Assembly (NCBI GenBank): GCA_028288905.1 | Contig: JAQGHJ010000582.1 | Span: forward strand, 1-8,249 | From: Phycisphaerales bacterium | GTDB lineage: Bacteria; Planctomycetota; Phycisphaerae; Tepidisphaerales; Tepidisphaeraceae | Reading direction: 5' to 3' | Length of the DNA stretch: 8,249 nt | Shown: piece after piece, positions 1-5,654 of the stretch | How positions within the stretch are numbered: the stretch's first letter is position 1 | How the letters are laid out: each line of letters opens with the position of its first letter | The notes under the pieces: model-generated | The model's input: the letters and a program-made list of their open reading frames with translations, nothing else | What the model was told of the DNA's origin: nothing | Databases searched by the model: none | Position numbers and translations under genes: made by a program

Positions 1-2
1 GT

Positions 3-1034
3 GGCCGGCCCGACGGCGCGTCGGCCGCGGCACCGCGCGCCGGCGGTGCCGGGAGCAGCGCCGCACTGGCCGGGGGCGGCGGCCAGAGCCAACTCGTCCA
101 AGGGAACAACGGGCAAGCCGACGGCAAGAAGGGATCCGGCGGCGGGCTGCCGCCGCTCCAGGCCATCGCCGACGGCCCGCAGGGCGGCCCGAAGGGACCC
201 GCGACCCCCCCGCCGGCCGACGCCCCTCACCGCATTGCTAAGCCGCCCGCCGCCCCGATCGCCAACCCCGACCCGCTGCTGGCCGACGCCAAGGCGAAGC
301 TCGACGCCGGCGACTACCTCGGCGTCCGGGCCGTTCTGAACGATGCGGTGTGCAACGACCAGTTCACCGGGCCGGCCGGCGACCAGGCCCGCGCCCTGAT
401 GGCCGAGGCGAACAACAAGCTCGTCTTCTCCGCCCGGGCGTTCGACGGCGACCCGTACGTCGAGGTGGCGCGGGTCGAGTCGGGCAAGGGGCTGACCGCC
501 ATCGCCCGCCAGCACGCGGTGCCGTGGGAGGTCGTGTGCACGATCAACGGCACGTCCGACCGCCGCATCCGCATGGGCCAGACGCTGAAGGTGCCGTTCG
601 GCCCGTTCCACGCGTTGGTGAGCAAGAAGGCGTTCCGGCTCGACCTGTTCCTCGGCGGGCTGCCGGGCGACCCCGGCGCGCTCTACGTCACGAGCCTGCA
701 CGTCGGGCTCGGCAAGGACGACTCCACCCCGACCGGCCTGTGGACCGTAGCGGCCGGCGGAAAGATGAAGAACCCCGCCTGGACCAACCCGCGGTCCGGC
801 GAGCACTTCGACGGGTACGACGCCAAGAACCCGCTCGGCGGGTACTGGATCGCCCTCAAGGGTGAAGAGGGCAGCGCCCTCGGCAAGACCAGCTACGGCA
901 TCCACGGCACGATCGAGCCTACGTCCATCGGGACCCAGGCGTCGATGGGATGCATCCGGCTGACCGTCGACGACATCAAGCTCGTCTACGAGATGCTGAG
1001 CGAGGGCAAGAGCAAGGTGCTCGTGCGGGACTGA
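3..1034 (+). CDS. LysM and YkuD-type L,D-transpeptidase, 5' end outside window
   Basis: The reading frame is open from the left edge (first full codon at 3) to TGA at 1032-1034, so the N-terminus, and any signal peptide or lipobox, is missing; 343 residues are visible. Residues 1 to about 88 are a Gly/Ala/Pro-rich low-complexity linker. Residues about 90-145 look helical (DPLLADAKAKLDAGDY onward), perhaps a TPR-like unit. Residues about 152-198 resemble LysM, a peptidoglycan-binding fold (GLTAIARQHAVPWEVVCTIN). The rest is a YkuD domain with the catalytic block: His301 in GIHGT, then Ser-Met-Gly-Cys317-Ile-Arg. Cys317 would be the nucleophile of the 3-3 crosslinking or anchoring reaction on peptidoglycan in the cell envelope. 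The usual SHGC is SMGC here, a variant I believe occurs in related proteins. An internal start at 348 is possible on paper, but it would cut the helical region, so I treat the gene as 5'-truncated by the window. A terminator follows 63 bases after the stop. Confidence 0.88.
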   Translation, partial: GRPDGASAAAPRAGGAGSSAALAGGGGQSQLVQGNNGQADGKKGSGGGLPPLQAIADGPQGGPKGPATPPPADAPHRIAKPPAAPIANPDPLLADAKAKLDAGDYLGVRAVLNDAVCNDQFTGPAGDQARALMAEANNKLVFSARAFDGDPYVEVARVESGKGLTAIARQHAVPWEVVCTINGTSDRRIRMGQTLKVPFGPFHALVSKKAFRLDLFLGGLPGDPGALYVTSLHVGLGKDDSTPTGLWTVAAGGKMKNPAWTNPRSGEHFDGYDAKNPLGGYWIALKGEEGSALGKTSYGIHGTIEPTSIGTQASMGCIRLTVDDIKLVYEMLSEGKSKVLVRD

Positions 1035-1097
1035 CTTCTTCCGCGAAGCGGTCCCGACCGTTGACGGTCACAGCCGCTCGAAATGTCGATCATCCCT

Positions 1098-1128
1098 AAG
1101 CCCACGGACCGGAAGTCCGTGGGCTTTT
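1098..1128 (+). terminator. Intrinsic terminator after the L,D-transpeptidase gene
   Basis: Arms GCCCACGGAC (1100-1109) and GTCCGTGGGC (1115-1124) pair perfectly around the 5-base loop CGGAA. Two A-T pairs extend the base, and the run TTTT at 1125-1128 follows. This is a classic rho-independent shape on the plus strand, placed 63 bases after the transpeptidase stop. Confidence 0.85.
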
Positions 1129-1241
1129 GCGTTCCCAAGCGTCTGTCAGAAGACACTGAACCCCACCCTAACGTGGCTGCCGGCAGAACGAGGTTTCCCC
1201 CCGCCGCTTTCAGCGAAATTTCGAGAAATATCGGATTCTGC

Positions 1242-1271
1242 TTGAACGCGCGGGCACACCGAACGTATACC
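1242..1271 (+). promoter_or_regulatory. Candidate sigma70-like promoter for the Sak4-like ATPase gene
   Basis: TTGAAC at 1242-1247 (against the TTGACA consensus) and TATACC at 1266-1271 (against TATAAT) are separated by 18 bases, inside the only AT-richer patch of the gap. Transcription would start near 1278, giving a leader of about 80 bases containing the dyad at 1293-1316. It is a match by eye only; planctomycete promoters are poorly defined and chance matches are common. Confidence 0.35.
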
Positions 1272-1292
1272 TAACTGATACAACGCGGCAGC

Positions 1293-1316
1293 GGTGTCAG
1301 GCGTCGGCGTGACACC
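1293..1316. promoter_or_regulatory. Perfect inverted repeat upstream of the ATPase gene
   Basis: GGTGTCA (1293-1299) and TGACACC (1310-1316) form a perfect 7-base dyad with a 10-base spacer, 41 bases before the ATPase start and just downstream of the candidate promoter. It could be an operator for a dimeric repressor or a leader hairpin. There is no T-run after it, so it is not an intrinsic terminator. Confidence 0.4.
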
Positions 1317-1344
1317 CCGCCAGACAAACCGTTCGAGCCGACAC

Positions 1345-1350
1345 CGGAGG
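1345..1350 (+). promoter_or_regulatory. Ribosome binding site of the ATPase gene
   Basis: CGGAGG, seven bases before the ATG at 1358, fixes the start. The same string CGGAGGCAC occurs before ssb at 2344-2352. Confidence 0.75.
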
Positions 1351-1357
1351 CACAAGG

Positions 1358-2203
1358 ATGTTGCGAGCCAAGAAGCCAGAGGCCGTGGTCAAGCGGCTGA
1401 AGCTGTTCATGTACGGACCGGCCGGCGTCGGCAAGACGACCGCCGCCATCCAGTTCCCCAACTCGTACGTCATCGACTGCGAGAAGGGGGCGGAGAACTA
1501 CGACAAGCTGATCACCGCCAGCGGGTCGGCCGTCTTCCAGACGACCGACATGTCGGAGGTGCTGGCCGAGGTGAAGGCGCTGCTGACGGAGAAGCACGAG
1601 TTCCGGACCCTCGTGATCGACCCGATCACCACCGTCTACAACGACCTGCTGGAGAAGTGCGAGGCGAAGGTCGGGACCGACTTCGGCCGGCACTACGGCG
1701 AAGCGAACAAGTACATGAAGCGGCTGGCCAACCTGATCATGGCGTTGGACATGAACGTGGTCGTGACCGCCCACGCCAAGGCCGAGTACGGCGAGAACCT
1801 GCGGAAGCTCGGCTACACGTTCGACGGGTGGAAGCAGTTGGACTACTGGTTCGACCTCGTCGTCGAGCTCGGGAAGAAGGGGAAGAAGCGGATGGCCCGT
1901 GTGAGCAAGACTCGGATCGAGGGCTTCCCCGACGAGGACGTGTTCGAGTGGTCGTACGACTCGATCAAGAAGCGGTACGACGTCGACGTGCTGGAGAAGG
2001 AGGCCCAGGCCGTCCGGCTGGCCGCCCCGGAGCAGGTCCGGGAGGTGAAGGAGCTGCTGAACATCGTCCGGCTGCCGGAGGGGACGGTCGACAAGTGGTT
2101 CGCCAAGGCCGGCGTCGACCTGTGGGAGGACATGCCGAACGAAGTGATCGCCAAGTGCATCGAGTTCGTTAAGAGCCGGCTGCCGGCGGCGTTCGCGGCG
2201 TGA
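1358..2203 (+). CDS. Sak4/AAA_24-type P-loop ATPase, phage recombination family
   Basis: This 281-residue cytoplasmic protein has a Walker A motif G20-PAGVGKT-T28, a Walker B-like strand ending in FRTLVIDPIT (Asp88), and a hydrophobic strand ending in His139 (VVVTAHAK), the typical order of the short RecA-like fold called AAA_24 or phage nucleotide-binding protein. Phage members include the Sak4 single-strand annealases, which act with a cognate SSB. Residues about 223-275 form a separate small helical C-terminal module (EQVREVKELL, then GVDLWEDMPNEVIAKCIEFV) like the tails seen on several phage recombination proteins. The ATG at 1358 is chosen because CGGAGG lies at 1345-1350, seven bases upstream. 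The next gene, 152 bases downstream on the same strand, is ssb, which supports a DNA-annealing role, though a hairpin separates them. Base composition matches its neighbours, so any transfer is old. The fold is secure; the Sak4 function is inferred from fold and context. Confidence 0.82.
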   Translation: MLRAKKPEAVVKRLKLFMYGPAGVGKTTAAIQFPNSYVIDCEKGAENYDKLITASGSAVFQTTDMSEVLAEVKALLTEKHEFRTLVIDPITTVYNDLLEKCEAKVGTDFGRHYGEANKYMKRLANLIMALDMNVVVTAHAKAEYGENLRKLGYTFDGWKQLDYWFDLVVELGKKGKKRMARVSKTRIEGFPDEDVFEWSYDSIKKRYDVDVLEKEAQAVRLAAPEQVREVKELLNIVRLPEGTVDKWFAKAGVDLWEDMPNEVIAKCIEFVKSRLPAAFAA

Positions 2204-2259
2204 GGGCGGGTCCCCGCGTCCGGGCGCTACAGATTGTTACGACACGCTACATCCGTGAC

Positions 2260-2308
2260 GGGCGCGGGGCGGCTGAGTCAGAAGCAGCCGTCCCGCGACC
2301 CTTTCGTT
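2260..2308 (+). terminator. Long GC-rich hairpin with T-rich tail between ATPase gene and ssb
   Basis: Bases 2260-2275 pair with 2285-2301 to give about 16 pairs, with one G-U pair (2269/2291) and one bulged A (2298), around a 9-base loop. TTTCGTTT follows at 2302-2308 and beyond. The hairpin starts 57 bases after the ATPase stop and the tail ends about 47 bases before the ssb start. It reads as an intrinsic terminator with an imperfect T-tract, or as an attenuator or leader element for ssb. No good promoter is visible in the 54 bases between hairpin and ssb, which leaves open partial read-through from upstream. Confidence 0.55.
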
Positions 2309-2343
2309 TCGACCCTTTTACTGTCTTCTGACTTCAAGCGAAT

Positions 2344-2349
2344 CGGAGG
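2344..2349 (+). promoter_or_regulatory. Ribosome binding site of ssb
   Basis: CGGAGG, six bases before the ATG at 2356, supports that start; the OB-fold begins at once with MPSFNRVTLIGNL, as in other SSB proteins. Confidence 0.75.
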
Positions 2350-2355
2350 CACGAC

Positions 2356-3192
2356 ATGCCGAGTTTCAATCGGGTCACGCTGATCGGCAACCTGACCCGC
2401 GACCCCCAGGTGAAGCAACTGCCGGGGAGCGCGACGGAGGTGGCGGAGTTCGGGCTGGCCGTCAACCGGCGGTTCCGCACCCAGGCCGGGGAGGACCGGG
2501 AGGAGGCCTGCTTCGTCGACTGCACGGCGTTCGGCCGGCAGGCCCAGACGATCGGGCAGTACTGCCAGAAAGGCCGGCCGCTGCTGGTCGAAGGCCGGTT
2601 GAAGTACGACGCCTGGGACGACAAGAGCGGCGGCAAGCGAAGCAAGCTGACCGTGGTCGTCGAGAACTTCCAGTTCCTCGGCCGCCAAGCCGAGGAGGGG
2701 GCCGAGGACCCGTTCGGCCACGCCGGCGCGTCCGGCCGGTCCGCACAGGCGGCCCGGGGCGGGGCCGCGGGGCACCAGCAGACGTTCGAGAGCCGATTCG
2801 CCGAGCGGCGGTTCCGGGAGGAGGACCCGTTCGCGACTGGCGGATCCGACGCGTCCCCCTCTGGGAAGGCCGGCCGCAGCGGCTCCGACAGCCGTCAGCC
2901 GGGGGCGGTCCGCCCCGGGGCTGACGCCGACCGGGCGACCGAGTCGGCGCGGGTCGAGGACGCCCCCGCCGAGCGGCCCGGCCATGCGGCCGACGGAGGC
3001 AACGGCGAACACGCCGCCGAACACGCCGTCGCCGAGGATCATCGCCCTACCACGACCGCTGAGCGGGCGGCGGCCAATCCTCGTACGTCCGCCCCGGGCC
3101 GCTCCAGCCTCCGCGGCAACCGGTCCCCGGCCAAGGCCGGCGCTGGCACCGGCGGGAAGGCCGGGTTCGATCACGAGGACATCCCGTTCTGA
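2356..3192 (+). CDS. ssb: Single-stranded DNA-binding protein with very long disordered tail
   Basis: Residues 1-109 are a bacterial SSB OB-fold: FNRVTLIGNLTRDPQ at the start, AEFGLAVNRRF, FVDCTAFGRQA, then LLVEGRLKYDAW and a closing VVVENFQFLGR. Such proteins bind ssDNA, usually as tetramers, during replication, repair and recombination. Residues 110-270 are low-complexity (Gly, Ala, Arg, Glu, Pro, Ser), and the protein ends in DHEDIPF, the acidic tip that docks partner proteins. At 278 residues it is well above the common 150-180. Within the linker, the tip-like tetrapeptide EDPF appears at 117-120 and 156-159. The gene lies just after the Sak4-like ATPase on the same strand, so it may be that protein's partner; equally it could be the housekeeping SSB or an extra copy, since the rest of the genome is not visible. 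A terminator follows. Confidence 0.93.
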   Translation: MPSFNRVTLIGNLTRDPQVKQLPGSATEVAEFGLAVNRRFRTQAGEDREEACFVDCTAFGRQAQTIGQYCQKGRPLLVEGRLKYDAWDDKSGGKRSKLTVVVENFQFLGRQAEEGAEDPFGHAGASGRSAQAARGGAAGHQQTFESRFAERRFREEDPFATGGSDASPSGKAGRSGSDSRQPGAVRPGADADRATESARVEDAPAERPGHAADGGNGEHAAEHAVAEDHRPTTTAERAAANPRTSAPGRSSLRGNRSPAKAGAGTGGKAGFDHEDIPF

Positions 3193-3242
3193 TCGACGGC
3201 CGCCTGCCGACTGACAATAACCATCGGTAGCAACCACGAACC

Positions 3243-3279
3243 GCCCCCTCTCCCTGCCTCGTCTGGGAGAGGGGGCTTT
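3243..3279 (+). terminator. Intrinsic terminator after ssb
   Basis: GCCCCCTCTCCC (3243-3254) pairs perfectly with GGGAGAGGGGGC (3265-3276) over a 10-base loop, followed by TTT and then CC. It lies 50 bases after the ssb stop, in the gap between the convergent ssb and nagA-like genes. The minus-strand side has no T-run, so it mainly serves ssb, though the stem could also slow transcripts from the other side. Confidence 0.8.
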
Positions 3280-3333
3280 CCATTGGCTTGCGCCGCCGGG
3301 CCGTGCGGGCGACGGCCTTCCCTCGATGCAGAT

Positions 3334-4584
3334 TCACCGCTGATGGTGCTCGTGGGTCGCAAGCGTCGCCTCCCGCCCGTCCACCCACACTCGCCGTACC
3401 GCCATCGCCTCGTCCAGCAGCACGAGGTCTGCCCACTTCCCGGGCTCCAAGCTCCCAATCTCCCGATCCAGGCCTAGCACGGTCGCCGGCGTGAGCGACG
3501 CCATCCGGACGGCCGTGGGCACGTCCACGCCGGTCGCGTGCACCATGTGGCCGACCATGAAGTCCATGCCGCGGACGCTGCTGGCCAAGCCCGTGCCGTC
3601 GCGGGCCAAGCCGACCGAGCCGTCGTTGTAAAACACCTCGCCGCCTCCGTCGGCCGGCCCGAACAGGTACTCGCCCGGCGGCATGTCCAGCGCCCGGCTG
3701 CAGTCGGTCACCAGCGCGACCCGTTCGACCCCAAGCATCTTGAGCGTGAACCGCAGCAGGTCCGGCGACAGGTGCCGGCCGTCGGCGATCAGCTCCGTCG
3801 TCATCGTGTCGGTGGCCAGGACGAACTCCATCATCCCGCCCTGCATCGGGGTGCCGACCCGGCTGCGGGTGCTGACGTAGTTGCTCATCGCGCAGAAGAA
3901 GTGGTCGACGTGCCGGACGCCGAGGTCGTGTGCGGCCTGCATCTCGGTCCAGGTGGCGTTCGAGTGACCCGCGTTCAGACGGACGCCGGCACCGCCGGCC
4001 GCCCGGTAAAAATCGGCCGACCCGGGCAGTTCCGGGGCACAGGTGGCCAGCAACATACAGTCGGCGAAGGCGATGTATTGGCGGTACTCGGCTTCGGTCG
4101 GCTGCCGGGCGTCACGGGGGTGACAGCCGAGTTTTTCCTCAGCGAAGTACGGGCCGTACAGGTGACACCCCGCCACCCGCCCGAGGCCCCACTCCGGCCG
4201 GGGCCCCTCTGCCTTGAACCGCCGGACGAGGCTGAGGAACGCCAGGATCCGTTCGTGTCGCCCGACGGTGTTCGTCGGCACGATGCTGGTCGTGCCGTGC
4301 CGCAGGTGGGCGGCGACGGCCGTCGCGAACGCCGCCGGGGTGGCGTCCATGAAGTCGGCCCCGGCCCCGCCGTGGACGTGGACGTCCACGAACCCCGGCG
4401 CGAGGTAGCCGCCCGCCGCGTCGACGGTCGGCCCGTCCCACTCGGGCAGCGCGTCGGCCGGGCCGACGGCCGCGATCCGCCCGTCGCAGACGTGGACCGC
4501 CCCGCCCTCGATCAGGTGGTCGGGGAGGACCACGCGGGCACCGCTGACGCGGAACTCCTGCGGTGTCGGGTCCGGGGAACGCAT
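3334..4584 (-). CDS. nagA: NagA-like amidohydrolase (N-acetylglucosamine-6-phosphate deacetylase family), altered metal site
   Basis: This 416-residue cytoplasmic protein (E. coli NagA has 382) shows the family order: APGFVDVHVHGG with His69 and His71; HLYGPYF (141-147); AGHSNA with His207; VDHFFCAMS with His228; IADGRH with His271; LVTDCS with the likely catalytic Asp294; and a C-terminal SLEPGKWADLVLLD strand that returns to the beta-sandwich. NagA removes acetate from GlcNAc-6-phosphate in amino-sugar catabolism and wall recycling. In canonical NagA the third motif is HLEGPF, whose Glu binds the metal; here it is Tyr143. The usual Asn after the His228 motif is Cys231. Both changes suggest a subfamily with different metal binding or substrate. 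No nagB or sugar transporter is nearby. The start at 4584 has only a weak AGGA about 12 bases upstream, and the preceding hairpin may affect translation. Family is secure; exact substrate is not. Confidence 0.85.
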   Translation of the reverse strand: MRSPDPTPQEFRVSGARVVLPDHLIEGGAVHVCDGRIAAVGPADALPEWDGPTVDAAGGYLAPGFVDVHVHGGAGADFMDATPAAFATAVAAHLRHGTTSIVPTNTVGRHERILAFLSLVRRFKAEGPRPEWGLGRVAGCHLYGPYFAEEKLGCHPRDARQPTEAEYRQYIAFADCMLLATCAPELPGSADFYRAAGGAGVRLNAGHSNATWTEMQAAHDLGVRHVDHFFCAMSNYVSTRSRVGTPMQGGMMEFVLATDTMTTELIADGRHLSPDLLRFTLKMLGVERVALVTDCSRALDMPPGEYLFGPADGGGEVFYNDGSVGLARDGTGLASSVRGMDFMVGHMVHATGVDVPTAVRMASLTPATVLGLDREIGSLEPGKWADLVLLDEAMAVRRVWVDGREATLATHEHHQR

Positions 4585-4598
4585 GGGAGTACTACCGT

Positions 4599-4647
4599 CC
4601 TACGAACGTGCGGGAGCCCGGCGTTTCCGCCGGGCTCCCTACGAACG
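4599..4647 (-). repeat. Perfect 12-bp hairpin with GAAA tetraloop, flanked by 10-bp direct repeats
   Basis: Arms at 4612-4623 and 4628-4639 (GGGAGCCCGGCG/CGCCGGGCTCCC) pair perfectly. The loop is TTTC on the plus strand, hence GAAA on the minus strand, which is the strand transcribed from the DUF1080 gene towards the nagA-like gene; GAAA is a GNRA tetraloop. The direct repeat CCTACGAACG stands on each side (4599-4608 and 4638-4647, overlapping the right arm by two bases). No T-run follows on either strand. It may be a dispersed intergenic palindrome, an RNA-stability element, or a terminator without a U-tract. Confidence 0.6.
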
Positions 4648-4683
4648 GCTAAGTCTGCAGTAACCGGGTCGAAGCCGCCCCGC

Positions 4684-5556
4684 TCACTTCGCCGCCGACG
4701 AAGCCGGCAGCTCGCGGAGGTACACGTTTTTGAACCATAACGTGTTCCCGTGGTTCTGCAGCTCGATCTGTCCGGACGGGAAGATCGGCTCGTTCGGCAT
4801 CTTCATCCCGCGGGCCCAGTAGTTCTCGAGCGTGACGTTGTCCGTCACAAGCTCGCCGTTCAGGTAGACGGTGACCTTTTCGCCGACCATCCGGATGAAG
4901 AACGTGTTCCACTGCTCGATCGGCTTGTCCGCCAACTTCAGCGGGATGGCCGGGTTCTTCTCGTTGTTGTACAGCCCGCCGGACCCGACCTGGGCGCCGA
5001 CCCGAGTGAGGGCGGTGTCCCAGATCTGCACCTGCGGGCTACCGCGGAGGTAGACGCCGCTGTCGCCGCCCTTCTTGATCTTCCAGTCGACCCACATCTC
5101 GAAGTCGGCGTAGTCCTTGGCCGTGCACAGGCTGCGGCCCTTGCCGCTGAAGACGAGCGCGCCGTCCTCGACCTTCCAGTTGGCCCGCATGTTCTCGTCG
5201 GCCTCGGCCTGGGCGGCCTTCAGCTCCTCGGGCGGCAGCTTGCCGCGGACGATCGGGTTGTCGAGCTTCTTCTTCGGGTCGAGCAGCCCCTTCCAGCCGG
5301 TGAGGTCCTTGCCGTTGAACGCGGCCGTGAACCCGGCCGGCGGCGTGTTATCCGGCGTGCCGGCCGACGCGGGCATCGTCTTCGGGTTCAGCCCCGAGTA
5401 CGTCGGCGGCGGCGCGGGCGGCTTCGGGGGCGGGGCCGGCCGAGTGGCAGCCGACTTCGCCGTCGGCTTGGTCGCCGGAGACGGCTCCTGGGCCGCCGCG
5501 GCCCCGGCCCAGATCAACACGCCCGCCAACCCGCACGCTACTGAACGTCCCGTCAT
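4684..5556 (-). CDS. Secreted DUF1080 protein (3-keto-disaccharide hydrolase domain)
   Basis: The 290-residue precursor begins with a signal peptide (hydrophobic stretch CGLAGVLIWAGAAAA, probable cut near AAA/Q at 22-23), then a Pro/Ala/Lys-rich linker to about residue 72. The DUF1080 (PF06439) beta-jelly-roll domain spans about 75-285: GFTAAFNGKDLTGWKG, WKVEDGALVFSGKG, CTAKDYADFEMWVDWKI, GDSGVYLRGSPQVQIWD, EQWNTFFIRM, VTVYLNGELV and IELQNHGNTLWFKNVYLREL. A charged insert of about 35 residues (91-125) follows GWKG. The family is greatly expanded in Planctomycetota, and some members hydrolyse 3-keto-glycosides or bind carbohydrate; it would act outside the cytoplasm. The start at 5556 has AGGAG eight bases upstream (5565-5569). 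It lies 98 bases after the SGNH gene and 99 before the nagA-like gene on the same strand, suggesting a sugar-processing group. Family secure, substrate unknown. Confidence 0.87.
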   Translation of the reverse strand: MTGRSVACGLAGVLIWAGAAAAQEPSPATKPTAKSAATRPAPPPKPPAPPPTYSGLNPKTMPASAGTPDNTPPAGFTAAFNGKDLTGWKGLLDPKKKLDNPIVRGKLPPEELKAAQAEADENMRANWKVEDGALVFSGKGRSLCTAKDYADFEMWVDWKIKKGGDSGVYLRGSPQVQIWDTALTRVGAQVGSGGLYNNEKNPAIPLKLADKPIEQWNTFFIRMVGEKVTVYLNGELVTDNVTLENYWARGMKMPNEPIFPSGQIELQNHGNTLWFKNVYLRELPASSAAK

Positions 5557-5654
5557 CGGCCGAGCTCCTGTAAGGTTCTAATCGCGGTGTCCGCTACCAT
5601 TAGTCATGGCGGGACGATCCGTTGTCAGCGGTCGCGATCCGGGCCTCCGCACCG

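Larger units (their letters stand above)
1035..1357. other. 323-base intergenic regulatory region
   Basis: This gap between the transpeptidase and the ATPase holds no convincing gene. In order it contains: a nested inverted repeat at 1044-1080 (outer arms CGAAGCGG/CCGCTCG with one bulge, inner arms GACCGT/ACGGTC at 1056-1061 and 1064-1069); a strong terminator at 1098-1128; an AT-richer stretch at about 1210-1285 with the palindrome CGAAATTTCG (1214-1223) and a candidate promoter; a 7-base dyad at 1293-1316; and the ribosome binding site at 1345-1350. A small open frame across the terminator has no ribosome binding site or family resemblance and is not called. Confidence 0.6.

Noticed and set aside
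1083..1274. Small open frame in the gap after the transpeptidase
   Set aside because: It runs straight through the intrinsic terminator, has no ribosome binding site and resembles no family.
1309..1322. 14-base match GTGACACCCCGCCA also seen near 4164 inside the nagA-like gene
   Set aside because: One match of this length is expected fairly often in GC-rich DNA of this size, and the second copy is in coding sequence.
2234..2253. Possible ssb promoter around TTGTTA at 2234
   Set aside because: No -10-like hexamer lies at the right spacing; the expected position falls inside the GC-rich hairpin.
3538..4740. Long plus-strand open frame opposite the nagA-like gene
   Set aside because: It is the antisense shadow of a gene with complete amidohydrolase motifs, and it runs across the intergenic hairpin.
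5578..5607. Ten-codon minus-strand frame upstream of the DUF1080 gene as a possible leader peptide
   Set aside because: No ribosome binding site precedes its ATG and there is no attenuator-like structure; chance is the simplest explanation.
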